Origin: Pontederia crassipes
Taxonomy: Eukaryota; Streptophyta; Magnoliopsida; Commelinales; Pontederiaceae
DNA length: 64,000 nt
Assembly: GCA_030549335.1 (NCBI GenBank)
Contig: CM060189.1
Location: 50,190,917-50,254,916, forward strand
Direction of reading: 5' to 3'
The stretch's first letter is position 1. Each line of letters opens with the position of its first letter. The translations under genes and the position numbers were made by a program. Of this stretch, positions 25,761 to 37,665 are shown piece after piece. The notes under the pieces were generated by a model. It made no database searches and had not been told where the DNA came from. It saw nothing but the letters and a program-made list of their open reading frames with translations.

Positions 25761-27189
25761 CGGGCTTTATTGCAACCAAGTGGGCACAGAAGATGGCAAA
25801 CACGCAGGGAGCGTCAGATAAAAGAAAAGGACGGTTAGGATTCGTTCTTCGATGGGCACACAGATCGCCAATTAGCGACGCACTTTATTGCGACCCTATG
25901 GTGACGCTATGACAATGATACGACAACGCAATTTAATTCAATTCTTATAGATAATCATTTATAAAGTGCGTCGCATAGCGCCGCACTTTAGCGCCTCCAA
26001 TGTTGCAACGCTAAAGTAGAACGACACGTCACATTAGCGTCGCAATGTTTAGATGCTAAATTAGCGTTCCAAACATGTGACACTATTATGACGCTATAAA
26101 GAGTGGCATCGCAAATAGACGACACGATTGTGATGCGATTGTGACGCTAGGATGAGTATATCGCTATTGCGACGTTGCGGTGGCACCAAAATAATTGATT
26201 GAATGTATATGTATATGTTTATATGTATATGTATATGTATATATGCATATGTTATATATGTAATATGTATACATGTTATATATTGAGTACAAATAACATA
26301 TATTAGTGAAGAATATCGACGTCGTCTAAAAACTTCAAGAATTGTACGGCGACCAAATGAGGTCATTCTATGAAGTCCTGAGTGATCTGATTTTCTAGAA
26401 AAGTAATTTTAAATATTTTTTAAGGTGCATGAAGCAAAATAGACCACTCTTATTAAGTTTGGATACAAAAAATTCTAACAAAATCAACATTTCTTGAAAA
26501 TATTTGAAAACTCTATGTCGACTAAACGGGACCATTCCGAGCACTCTCGAAAGGTCTGGTTTTCAAGAACACACATTTTTAGATTTCTTAGGAGAGGCGG
26601 AAGTTATGATGAATTTTTAAAAATTAGGAAAAATGGTTATTTTGAGAATCGGAGAAAATGGCAAAGACATGAAATGTAAAATGTTTGTGCTGTTATCTTC
26701 CCGAACCCTTCGAAACGCCTATTTTTTTGTTGCAATCCGAATTAGGACAGTGGAGAGCTGACTATTTCTATTTCGAAACTTTACCCATTTTATTGAATTT
26801 CTTCCGACCTCCGATCGCCGTGATTCTTGTGTGAGTGGACAGCTCGAGTCGATACCTACGAGTCCATACTTTTCGTTTCGACAAGTTCCCGTCGGACTCA
26901 TGTCGGCCACCGTCGGAAGCCTTTTTTCCTTAGGTCTTTAACTTTGTCGTCCGACCTCCTAAAATTGCAAAAAAATACTAAAAAATCTTTGTTGCAATTA
27001 TCTATGGGGGGGTACAAATTTTGTGATGATCTGACGGTCGGATCTCCAGAAATCGCCATTTGAATTCCATAGAAAATGAAGAAGCACTATTCCCCCAATT
27101 TTGAAATTTGAAAATTGAAGTATAATGTATGTATAGCATGGTATATTAATTTTTGTATATTGTATAATAGAATAATATAGTGTAGTATG

Positions 27190-27415
27190 GTGTATAGTAT
27201 AATATAGTATAGTATAGTATAGTATAGTATAGTATAGTATAGCATAGTATAGTATAGTATAGTATAGTATAGTATAGTATAGTATAGTATAGTATAGTAT
27301 AATATAGTATAGTATAGTATAGTATAGTGTAGTTAGTACTATATAGTATTGTATAGTATAGTATTATATAGTACAATATGATATTGTATAGTGTAGTTAG
27401 TATTATATAGACTAT
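27190..27415. repeat. (TATAG)n pentanucleotide microsatellite
   Basis: Dozens of TATAG units, nearly perfect from 27200 to 27330 and degenerate on both sides, lie inside the CACTA element. A related but decayed AT tract occurs at the matching place of the sister element (about 9170-9290). Confidence 0.93.
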
Positions 27416-28429
27416 ACTAAAAAGAGCGCAAACTAGCATCTACTTAGCGACGCCAACCCTATGATGCTAAGTTAGCGTCTCCATGGTCGACGCCATTACA
27501 ATGCAAGGGGTCAGCGCTGATACCGCATATTATATTAGTGTCAATTTAGCGTCATGTCTCTTATTTCGCTAACTTAGCGTCGCATCTTGTGACGCCAATA
27601 CAATGCTACTTTCTGCCGTGCGTTTATTAGTTTTCGCACGTGATAATAATACCAAAATAACGTCACTGTGGCGTCTCATTTAGCGTCGATATTTTGTGAT
27701 GCTAATGCGACACTAAATGGACGCTATAGAAAGGCACTTAGCGTCTTTTCTTATCGACACAATGACGATGCTATTGAGACGCTATTAGCATCCATTTAGT
27801 GTCGCGTGGTATGGCGACGCTAATTTGCGTCACTATTTGACAGTTTTCTTGTAGTGTAACTCAACCAAGGTTTCATTGACGTTAATGGATGGATGAAAAT
27901 TGAACAGGATTTGGACTGAGTTTCGGATAGTCTGACTCGGGTTTCGTGAAGAAGATGTTATCGGATTGAACGGAATCAGCTCAGCTCAGCTCATGTCTCT
28001 TTCGGAGATCATGATTTGAAATCAGGCAATCCGGCCCGAGTTTCATTCCATCTGGCTCAAGTTACATTGATCGAATTAGAATAGGAGTTGACATCCGACG
28101 AACCGGCCCGAGTTCTTAAGATAAAAGAGTATGTTTTAAGTTATTGATTAAGTTTAATTGTGATCATATTATTATGATATTGACTCATTGTGATCTTATG
28201 ACTATGACATATTGATTGATATCTTGGGCATTCAAGATTGTAAAGAAAGTTAATTAAAAATAAAGATATATAACATAGGTCAAAGAAAATAAAAGATGTG
28301 AGGTGCCTATATATTGAGAGAACTCTCAAAGCAGTCTATACGGTTGATGTCTAAAGTTAATTGAATTATTAATGATAGTCTATATGATTGAAGTTAATTA
28401 AAGAATAAGAGTTGAAGTAACCTTTATGG

Positions 28430-28560
28430 TTGAAATAACCCTTGTGGTTGAAGCAACCCTCGTGGTTGAAATATTGAGCAACTTTTATGATTGAAGTAGC
28501 CTTCGTGGTTAAAGTATTGAGTAGCCCTTGCGGTTGAAGTTGAAGTTAAAGTAAAAAATG
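28430..28560. repeat. Short degenerate tandem repeat inside the reversed LTR
   Basis: Units of about 20-40 bp share CCTTNTGGTTGAAGT and CCCTTGTGGTTGAA. They lie in the same part of the LTR as the larger 34/36-bp array of the 48953 copy. Confidence 0.65.
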
Positions 28561-29730
28561 ATTAATTGATAAGATATTAAACTGTAGTCGTTATGGTTGA
28601 AGAATAACAATAGATAATTGATTACAACCTTTATGGTTGATGTTAAAATAATGGAACTATTATTAGTTGAGTCCTTTATGATTGATGGATACTATTGTAA
28701 TTGATAATAGTAATTGAATTTAATTATTAATTGAATTGAAATGTTAATTGAATTATGTCATAGTGGCTGATTGATAATTGATTAGGATCATTGGTTGCGC
28801 CCTAGTTGATGATGGATAATTGAATTGATAAATTATTAATAGAATTGCTAATTATTTATTGTGAATTTCACCGATAGTCAATTGATAATTGATTTAAGAT
28901 AATTGAATCGATTTGAATGAATATTGGTCATAAGTAATTGATTATGGATAATCCCTATGGTTGATCAAATTGTTTATGATTTATTGATTATTGCTAATTA
29001 TTATTTATCCCAATCAATTAAGATTGTTTATTGATATAATTGATATTGGTGTTGATATTGATTCTTGATTTATATTGTTTATTGTTATGAGTGACTCCAA
29101 GTATTGAGTTTATCTTATTGGGCTTTGCTCCTATACTTGGATCCGTACAAGTGATGATGATGATGATGATGATGGTGGTGAGACGGCTAATGGCTCTTTT
29201 GACGTATGAAATGCACATTGAATATGAACATTGATAGGGTCTCTTATTGGATAGTTGTACGTCCATAACCCACATGTCACTAGATTTTGTATAAATAGTA
29301 TATTGTAAGAATTGTTGTATTTAAAATTTTCACTTATGTAAACCAGTATGATGACTGGTCAAAGTCAAAGAAAAAGTCAAGATATAAAATTAAGTGACGC
29401 CCCCGAGATAACCTTCTGGATAGGTAAATAAAAAAATTTTCGAAGCGTTACTCATAATAATTGTTCAGAAAATGAGTTGTGGGCTCGTGGCCACTTGGAT
29501 GCGAGCTTTTAATTTCGCATGCAAATGACCACCTAAGAAAAAATCTCGCAACATAATTATATTATGACATAATCCAATAGTTCTTAAGCTTTAAGGCTTA
29601 TACTCCTGCATCACCACATCTCATCAACAAAAGCTTTGGTAAGGTGATAAAAAGATTAATCTGAATTATGTTGATTTTAATTTTTACTCCAATACTCCCG
29701 ATGGTCAAAATAGAAAAAAGACTAGTATAA

Positions 29731-31150
29731 TACTACAATAAATCTGCCAATTAGCGACTTAGCAATACATCGCTAAAGAGACACTAAATCGTAGATAAAA
29801 AATAGCCACACTTTAATGTTGTGATAATGTCACAAAGATGGGACGTCGAAGTTCAGTATTTGTTAGCGTCGCAATGGCACCAATGCGTTAGGCGACGCTA
29901 CTAGCGTCACATATTGATGCTACTACGATGTTATGATGATGTGAAAAGTGTTGCTGCGAAGCGACAATATGCATCGCTACTTCGATGCTAAAGCGGCGTT
30001 AGTATTGTTGACGCTATTGCGATGCCAAGTTGACGCTAAATGAGATGTTGTTCGATCGATAATATGGCACTAAAGTAATCCTAGCTTTTTCCTTGCCGTC
30101 ACTAATGACGCTACTTAGACACCAATGCATCGCTAAATTGCGACGCTATGTAGACGGCTATGTGGCAATAAATTCTGCGACGCTAATGTGACACATAAGA
30201 GATCTAAATACGATACCTTCATATAAACAAATAGCATTTCCTTGCACAAGTTAAATTTACATATACATTTCACATTTCACAGTGCCAACATTATAATCAC
30301 GGTCATCAAATTACAAGTTACACATTCATCCAATTTACATATACATTTCACATTACATGATGAAAATACATCATATACATTCCCAGCCGTACAACAAATG
30401 GGTCTGCATTGAACCGAAGGTTGGGGAGGACGTGCGGGAGGTTGATGATCATGACCTGGCGCGGAGGGCAACGATGGCTGCGATGTCGATGAGGCCGATC
30501 CCCAAGCCGATCTTGAGGACGCAGAGGTGCCTGAGGTCCGCTCCGGTAGGAGAGCCCGGCAGAAGGTGGAGCACGGAGGGGTCGCTGATGAGGAGGGCGA
30601 TGAGGGAGGAGGTCGTGAGCTAGAGCTAGAAGGAGAGACTCTAGCTCGTTGAGATCGTGGAGGCAGAGTGGCATTGAACCGGAGGTTGGGGAGGACGTGA
30701 GGGAGGTCGTTGATCGTGACCCTGGCACGGAGGGTGGCGACGGCTACGATGCCGATGAGGTCGGTCCTGGATATGAGCTCGAGGACGCAGAGATACTCGA
30801 CATTCGATCAGGTAGGAGGGCCCGACGGAAGGCGAAGTGCACAGGGGTCATGCTATGGATGACGAGGGAGGAGGCGTGTGCTCCGCAGGGTCACTATTGA
30901 GGAGGGCAACGAGGGAGGAGGCCACGAGCTAGATCACACGGATAAAAGAAAGGCATAAAGGAGGGAGGTTATGTGAACACGTAGGGAGCGTCGCATAAAT
31001 GAAAGAGGGTTAGAATTTGCTCTTCGACGAGCACACAGCTGGTGACACAGTATCCACGACACTAATTCAATGGTAAAGTGGTGCCAAATGTTGCATCGCA
31101 ACATTGCGATGCTATTTAGAAGCTACTATGACGTTGTGAAACTATGAAAA
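29731..31150. mobile_element. Truncated relic of the AGCGTC-type CACTA family
   Basis: A terminus-like TACTACAATAAA begins at 29731, followed by dense AGCGAC/GACGCT motifs to about 30200 and again at about 31040-31150, with a GC-rich core between. The layout matches the elements at 8745 and 25076. I could not find the right terminus, so it is probably truncated. Confidence 0.5.
30409..30925. repeat. Internally duplicated GC-rich block, possible captured gene fragment
   Basis: The block at about 30409-30625 is repeated, diverged, at about 30671-30925; both begin GCATTGAACCG.AGGTTGGG and continue GGACGTG.GGGAGGT. On the minus strand both can be read as a protein-like sequence (for example LPHVLPNLRFN). 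I do not recognise a domain. CACTA elements often carry such pieces of host genes, so this may be a captured and duplicated fragment, but it could also be a GC-rich repeat of the element. Confidence 0.45.
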
Positions 31151-31899
31151 ATATTATATCCCTTAAGTCAATTAATTATCATAATTCTATAATTAAGCAG
31201 ATAAAAATATAATTATAGATAATTAATTTTAAAATAACTATTCATAGATATAAATTGTATGTATGTGTATATGTAATATGTATGTGTTCATATTAGATGA
31301 ACTATTATATATATTATTTGTATTAACCAATGTACATATAAGTTTATATTATCTAATTATATTAATATATGTATATATACACATATATGTATGTCTATAT
31401 AATCTCACAAAAAAGTCAAATAAAAAATGGCAGTGACTTCAAATAATAGAACAACCCATAAATATCAAACTAGTTGATGGATAAAAATAAGAGGGAAAAT
31501 GGGAGCCTTTAATGCCACTCTAAAAAACTTGCTGTCATTTTAAATTTTAGTACAACTCATCATCGGTGCTTAAAGCAAGTTCCAAGACAACACTTATATC
31601 ACTGTCGTAGTATATTAACATAAAAGGTTAATAAATATTGTTATTTTTTACAGTGTAACATACACAATAATTATTAGATTTTTAAATTATATCTTTTATA
31701 TATTTTAGCAAAAAATATTACTACAAAAATATCAAAATATACTCTATTTCAAATTACCCCTAATGAATTGAAAATTATAGGACTTAAAAAATATCATTTT
31801 AAATCATAAGATAAAGATTTGAAAATATGCCTTTGTATTTATAATAGTAATGATACTATTATGATTTAATCGTAAGATTATGTAATGATAAGAAAGTGG
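31151..31899. other. AT-rich spacer
   Basis: Very AT-rich with short TATA-type runs. I see no gene, inverted repeat or other feature I can support. Confidence 0.4.
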
Positions 31900-32029
31900 G
31901 CGAACAACTATAAGAAAATCACGCATTTTAGACAAGTTAAAATTCTTTGCATTTTCGACAAACCGTTGTACTAGCGAGGGGTTGTCGCTTTCGAAAATAT
32001 TGACGGATAGGACATTCGTTAGCAAATTC

Positions 32030-32620
32030 AAAAGTAAGATCCATCGATAATTGAATTTATAATGAAACATATATATAATTATATAATTAATATTTTAATA
32101 TTAATATTTTTTATGGGTCTAACCTTCGAAATTATTAACAGATAGATATTTGTCACTAATTCTAAGGGTTAGATTCATCGATAATTGAATTTATAACAAA
32201 TAATATATAAAATAATATAAGCATACGATTAATATTTTACTATTAAATTTTTTAATGTATCTAGTCTTCGAAATTATCGACAGACGTTCGTCGATTAGTG
32301 ATTAAATTTATAATAATATATATAATATAATAAATATTTTAATATTGATATTTATGATGAGTCTAGCATTCAAAATTACCGATGGATGTCCGTCCGGCCG
32401 CAATTCCGAAGGCTACACTTGTCAGTAATTGAATTTATAATAAAATATATATAATATAATCATACGATTGATATTTTTATATTAACATTTTTATGGGTCT
32501 GGCTTCGAAATTACCGATTGCGTTGATAATTCCAAAGGCTAAACACATCAATAATTGAATCTATAATATATATTGTAATATAATCATAATATTAATATTT
32601 TAATATTAATGTTTCTATAT
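32030..32620. repeat. Degenerate tandem array, about 110-130 bp units, about five copies
   Basis: Each unit contains AATTGAATTTATAA, a TATA-rich stretch, ATTAATATTTT, then TATGGGTCT and TTCGAAATTA followed by a variable CGATGG-type segment. The units are diverged from one another. Confidence 0.7.
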
Positions 32621-32629
32621 CCGGCTGCT

Positions 32630-33180
32630 CTCATCTCCCTCTCCTTCTCTCTCAGCCAAATTCGACCATAGGCAGTCAGATCCTGCCGCTCTCATCTCCC
32701 TCTCCCTCTCTTGGGTAGATTTGGCCTGCGGATGGGTTCGACAGCAGGCAATCGGATCTACCCGCTCTCATCTCCCTCTCTCTCGATAGATCTGGTCACC
32801 TGCACTCGATTCCGATAGTAGGCCCATCGGTCATTCTCATCTTTGTCTCCCTTTCTCTCGACCAGATTCGATAGCATACGGCCAGATCCGGCTGCTCTCA
32901 TCTCCCTCTCCCTCTCTCTTGACTAGATTCGGCAGCAGGCGGTCAAATCTAGCTGCTCTCATCTCCCTCTCCCAGTCGGTCGGCTTGATTCAGCCCGATT
33001 TGCCCTCTCATTTATTTCTCTCTAGGATAGATCCGACCGAATCTAGCAGTAGACAGTTGAATCCAACAGCAGAAGACCGAATCTGGTCGCTCTCATCTCC
33101 CTCTCCCTCTCTCTAGGTCGGATCCATCTGCTTTCATCTCCCTTTCTCTCGGCTAGATCCAACTGCATGTGGCTGAATTT
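32630..33180. repeat. Degenerate CT-rich tandem array, about 60-85 bp units, about seven copies
   Basis: The unit core is GCTCTCATCTCCCTCTCCC followed by TCTCTCGA, AGATTCG and CAGCAGGCGG. The copies differ from each other. ORFs here are repeat artefacts. Confidence 0.75.
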
Positions 33181-33480
33181 TTTTATTTTTTAAAAAGGTT
33201 TATGATGAGTAAATCTATCAAAAATTTCCAAGATATGGCATCCTTTGGACCCGTAAAAATTTCAATGGATAGGCGGCCTTTGAAATTTTCAACGGATAAC
33301 TCCTGTTAGAACTTGCAAAGGGTGTGTCTTCGAAACAACGCAATTACCCGTTGAAACTTTCAATATTTTTTATACGCTCATCGAAAACCATTTCAACGAC
33401 ATCTTCCCGTTGAAAAATAGATTTTCCGACGAATTTCATGGGATTTTTTATGAATTTGGAAATTCTTAAACGATGAACAG

Positions 33481-34364
33481 TTTAATCGATGCACACATTT
33501 TTACCTGTGAACTAAAAAAGGGGTTAGTTACAAGTCTATTAATGATATCTTAGATTTTCGCCCAATTTTTCCCTCATTCCAATAATAAAATATACACTAT
33601 AATAATAAATATTTCCTTTCAAAAAGTTATAACACATGAAAAAATATATTTTTTAGTTCCCTTTTCCAAATGCATTCAAGAAATTTTTTCTTATGCAATA
33701 TGTTACAGGGGAAACAAGTGACAACCTAATTGTTTATAACCTTCCTCACACGTGCAATCTAATTTCTACCTTACGTCTTTTTAGGAAAGCTCAAACTATA
33801 GTACCCCAATACAATTAATGGCCCAACAAAAACCAGCACCTCTAGAAGTCCCAACATCCCACTTTTAAGCACCAATGAGTGATGGAGTGAATCCAAGCTA
33901 GTATTCATTTTAGGAGGTCTAGAATTCAAATTTTGTCATATGTAAAATATTTTAGCTGAAAGTTTTTCACTCATAATAGTGGGACATATGAATCAGGGTG
34001 ACACAAGTCAGATTAGTCATGTAATAATGACTTTAAATTTTCATCCGACCACTATAAATATTAAGGTGACAGCCAAAAAAATTCCACTTAAGCTCGTAGT
34101 TTAACATGCATCCACAGAGTCATTTGATGATATGTTCGAGGGAATGTAAACCTTACCCGTTTGAATGCTACAATGAAATTCTCGAGGGAATGTAAACCTC
34201 TATTTGAATGTTACAATGAAATTAGCGAATAAACTTTTCGTACTCCTGCGTTTATTCTCATCTCCTAAATGCAATTGGAGCAAGACATTGAACATGTTGA
34301 CCCTACTTTTTCCTTATTTGTGTGATGATTACATGTGAGATCCATCCATCCACCTGCCAAATCC
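33481..34364. other. Intergenic spacer
   Basis: AT-rich with no supported gene. A duplicated phrase (GAGGGAATGTAAACCT and GAATG.TACAATGAAATT) occurs at about 34138-34180 and 34182-34215, a small local tandem duplication. Confidence 0.45.
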
Positions 34365-35585
34365 ATACCCGTTTGGATGAAAATTCGGAATAAGAGGGGT
34401 AAATTTTTCTAAATGCCATTTAACTTTATCTACTCTTCAACGATTAAATTTTTTTTCACCAACTGTCCTTCTCACTAGGTACATATAGTTTAATAATTAT
34501 TTTACTTATGTGACAATTAATTAAATATAAAATAATATTAAAATAAATAATATAAAAGGTGCGAGTGTCATGGAGTCATTCTCGGACACTAGATCACGTG
34601 CGGCGACTAGGCGGAAAGGCATTTAGCTAAGCCTATTTTGAATGGCAGCGGAAGTTTTATGATCGAGACGACTATGTCGAGAGTCGCTCTTATAGGTATT
34701 TAATCACGAACATGACTAGAGTGTTGGACTATTCGTCATAGGTCCGTGGCATTAGCGCGTTGCGGCGCTAATACAGGCATATGGGCGCTTAAAGTCCGAA
34801 GGGGCGACAAAGGGACCACGGGACACCACGAAGGGACACCGATGTGGGTTGCCACTCCACGTTCAAGGTCATGACACTAGAATTAAAGGAAAGCTTACTT
34901 GTATTAAATATGATGAAACATAACATACAATTGAGCCTCGGAAAGCACTAGTGAACTCCTCCCAGTGTACCGTAGGTATATGAGTCTTATTATATATTGA
35001 ATATGCAAAAGACGTACCCTATAGGAACGTCACCTACTTGGCCATTCATAAGAACGACCTTATAAGATAAATGCCCTAAGGACGAATAACTTGGTACTCC
35101 GCAATATTATGCAGTGCGGGACGACTGCATGATTTCGACGTTGAGCGACATTGATATCGCGAGACTTCACACTTCGTGTCACGAGAAAATGCCCCGTGAT
35201 ACGAGCATCGTCCCCTCCCTCCCTCTCAACCTCCGGTGGCATCGTCAGCACTGGGGGAAGAGGTCATGGCACCTCTACGTTTTGCTTCGTTGACACTCCA
35301 ACCGACTAGGCCGTTGAAAGTTGAGGGGAGCTCCTCTTTTTTATTTTTATTATATTATTATATTAATTTTATTTTTAATGCCTTGCCACGTAAGCAAAAA
35401 TGACGAGTAACTCATATGTACCAGGTGAAAAATGACAATTGATAAAAGAGGTTAATAGCTGAAGAATAATTATACAAAAGTTGGATGATATAATTAAAAA
35501 ACAGATAAAGTTTAACAATATTTGGTGAAATTTGTCGAGAATAAGAGGTTAACCCAATCCTTTAATCCCGTGCCAAATGGGGCCC
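34365..35585. mobile_element. Mutator-like element with long degenerate TIRs
   Basis: The left arm (about 34365-34530) and right arm (about 35385-35585) are inverted copies with gaps. Pairs include CCGTTTGGAT against CCAAATGGGG reversed, AACTTTATCT against AGATAAAGTTT, and GGTACATAT against ATATGTACC. The terminal GGGCCCCATTTGG type is common in plant Mutator-like elements. The interior (34560-35330) is GC-richer and encodes nothing I recognise. No clear 9-bp duplication was found, so the ends are approximate. Confidence 0.55.
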
Positions 35586-35748
35586 AATATTTCTTTATTT
35601 GCGATTTGAATAAGAAGTTAATAGTGATTGATTGGGTTGATGTATTGGCATAAATAGTTGTTATTTCATAATTGAGATTATGGATACTACATACCACGGT
35701 TGATTTTCTTATTGCTGATTTTTTAATGATAAGGAAATGCCTACTACT

Positions 35749-36728
35749 TAGAGGTGTTTAACGGATTAGACGGACTACTAATAGATTATGTCAATCGAAC
35801 GTTGATCGGATATCGGACGGATCCGGCTGACCCATTATCTTATCGAACATCGGACTGCCCACTAAGTGTCTAGCCTTGTCCGTCCCATTAAGGTCTACCG
35901 GACCTTAACGGTCGGGCCGGTAATAAGACGGGTCGGATTAGTCCATTAATATTTTTTACAATATCTCAAAACTCATCTGTCCTATAATAAGTAGTAAAAG
36001 GACATCATAATATATTATTCATCAATTTATTATCATATATTTACTTATTATGTTGTCAAATATAAATAAGAAATGAATTATTTATGTAGTTCAGCTTATA
36101 ACCTACGCCCACGACTGAAGTAGTTCAAAAATTCATTGTGCTAAAAATAAAATATTACATATTTAATATCATATTAACTAAAATAAAATTTATAACAATC
36201 AAATATTACTACCAAGAGGTAACTATACATTATGCAACACGATTTGTCTTCTCTATCTTCATTATTTTTATCATATATAAATTGATCTTGCATTCTTACT
36301 TTTGCATTAAGCATAAATAATATTATAAAAGAATAGAAATTATATCATTATATAAAATATATTACCGTATCATTAGAAAAGAATAAAAAATAGAATAATG
36401 CATTTTGCATAACCAATTAACATTAGTTAAATAACATAATGGCATCACATGAATTAATTAAAAAAATTGTATAATAATATTTATACTGTTTTAATAAGTT
36501 TAATCTATTAACGGTTAACGAATGACTTATAAATTATCGGACGGATATTGGAGGGATATCGGATTATTAGTATCGGGTAAACGGATGAATAACCTTGTTT
36601 AGCCTGATATATGTCGAAGCCCATTAAAAAATCGGACGAGCCCAAGCCTAAATTTGGACAGACTAACCAATATATTATCGGATCGGGCAACGGACGGACC
36701 GAACAACCCGATCCAATAAACACCATTA
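35749..36728. mobile_element. hAT-type non-autonomous element
   Basis: The ends are TAGAGGTGTTTAACGG and, reversed, TAATGGTGTTTATTGG. The flanks start CTACT on both sides (CTACTACT and CTACTCTA), an imperfect 8-bp duplication. Both ends carry many CGGAC/GTCCG and CGGGTC motifs, and the centre is AT-rich with no transposase. Confidence 0.65.
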
Positions 36729-37136
36729 CTACTCTACTTCAGGATGAGGATGCCGTAGTGTCCTGGACTGGGCTGAAGGGCGTCATTCCTAAATCCTCCT
36801 TCAAGGCCCATCAGACGTCTCATTGGACTTTGAAGGCCCGATGCAGAATACTAAGAATTCAACTCATGAGAAATTATTTTCCTTGTGATGCAATAACATA
36901 TTTCGATTACGATTTGAAGAATTTAATTTAATTATCAAATTTGTTTAATTTAATTATCTAATATAGTAAGCTGCATATTCAGTTTTTTTACTTACAAAAA
37001 TCAAAACCTTATAGTTTTAGCAAATTTGAAACTCATCCTAAAATCAAATTTACTTTCAATCTCGTTCTACTTTTTTTTGTAACCCAAGTATTGAAGAAAG
37101 ATAATTTTTACAAGAGATAAACTTGATCGGTAATTT
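36729..37136. other. Spacer between two hAT elements
   Basis: No recognisable gene. A modest GC increase at 36740-36850 carries an ORF that runs in from the neighbouring element and has no known domain. Confidence 0.4.
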
Positions 37137-37657
37137 TAGGGGTGAGCAAAATCGGTTCGGGACCAGGTTTTGGCCGACCCGGTTTTGCCCGGGTTTTTTA
37201 AAACACGTCCCTGTCCCGGACCCGGTTCCGGCCGGGACCGGGACCGGGACAACCCGGTCGAACCGGGTAAAAAATCGGGATATTCCCGGTTCGACCATAA
37301 TTAATAAAAATAATTAAATATAATATTAAAAAATATTTAATATTATTATATAAATATAATAATTATCAATTAAAATACATATATATAATAAACTATAAAT
37401 TTTAAATTAAAATAAATATAAATATAATATTTTTAAATAATTTAAATATATTACTATAATATATGATATCGGGTCGGGACCGGATCAGATTTTTATAACC
37501 CGAACCTGGTACCGGGTCCGGTATCGGCCGGGTCTCAAAGAGTGAGACCCGCTCCCGACCCGGTAGATAACCGGGCCGAGAAAAAAACCCGGATTTCTGA
37601 GCCGGCCGAGAAAAAAACTCAAATTTCTGGGCCAGTCCCGGCCCGTGCTCTCCCCTA
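37137..37657. mobile_element. hAT MITE, 521 bp, family shared with 62676-63205
   Basis: The termini are TAGGGGTGAGCA and TGCTCTCCCCTA, flanked by GGTAATTT (37129-37136) and GCTAATTT (37658-37665), an 8-bp duplication with one mismatch. Both sides are rich in GGGACCGGG/CCCGGTCC and the centre is AT-rich. The palindromic GC ends would fold into long hairpins. Confidence 0.88.
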
Positions 37658-37665
37658 GCTAATTT

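Larger units (their letters stand above)
25076..27856. mobile_element. Non-autonomous CACTA transposon (about 2.8 kb)
   Basis: The right end is TTTTCTTGTAGTG (reverse of CACTACAAGAAAA) at 27856. The left end is eroded near 25076, where TAAACAACAGTTGACA pairs weakly with it; TAA flanks both sides. Both ends are rich in AGCGTC/GACGCT motifs. It is the same family as the element at 8745-10805, in opposite orientation: the block at about 27000-27110 (GATCTGACGGTCGGATCTCC and an AAGAAGCACTATTCCCCC stretch) has its reverse complement at about 9310-9420. It contains a GGA-rich array and a TATAG array. No transposase was found. Confidence 0.7.
24224..29454 (-). mobile_element. Large solo LTR in reverse orientation, split by a CACTA element
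   Basis: Read on the minus strand, this matches the LTR at 48953-52063 along its length. 24280-24600 matches the end of that LTR (shared ATTAGATTG, AATTTTAATTTGAT and AATAATATTTATTAT blocks). 29110-29454 matches its beginning (TATTGGGCTTTGC, GGATCCGTACAAG, GTGACG, AGCGTTAC). Without the CACTA at 25076-27856 it is about 2.45 kb. No internal coding region is present, so it looks like a solo LTR. It is clearly diverged from the 48953 copy, and target duplications are not evident. Confidence 0.65.
31900..33480. mobile_element. Probable DNA transposon relic with two tandem arrays (CACTA-like)
   Basis: The flanks (about 31960-32020 and 33230-33440) carry repeated short motifs such as CGAAAAT, CCGTTGAAA and CCGACGAA, like the subterminal regions of the CACTA at 55486. 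The core holds an AT-rich array (32030-32620) and a CT-rich array (32630-33180). The order AT part, CT-rich part with CGGCC/GGATC blocks, then terminal motifs echoes the 55486 element. No termini or target duplication were found, so the class is tentative. Confidence 0.35.

Noticed and set aside
25374-25912. ORFs rich in Glu/Arg/Gly or Pro/Leu
   Set aside because: They follow the GGA-type array inside a CACTA element, with no domain and no splice context.
27146-27439. Tyr-Thr-Ile-Leu repeat ORF
   Set aside because: It is a translation of the TATAG microsatellite.
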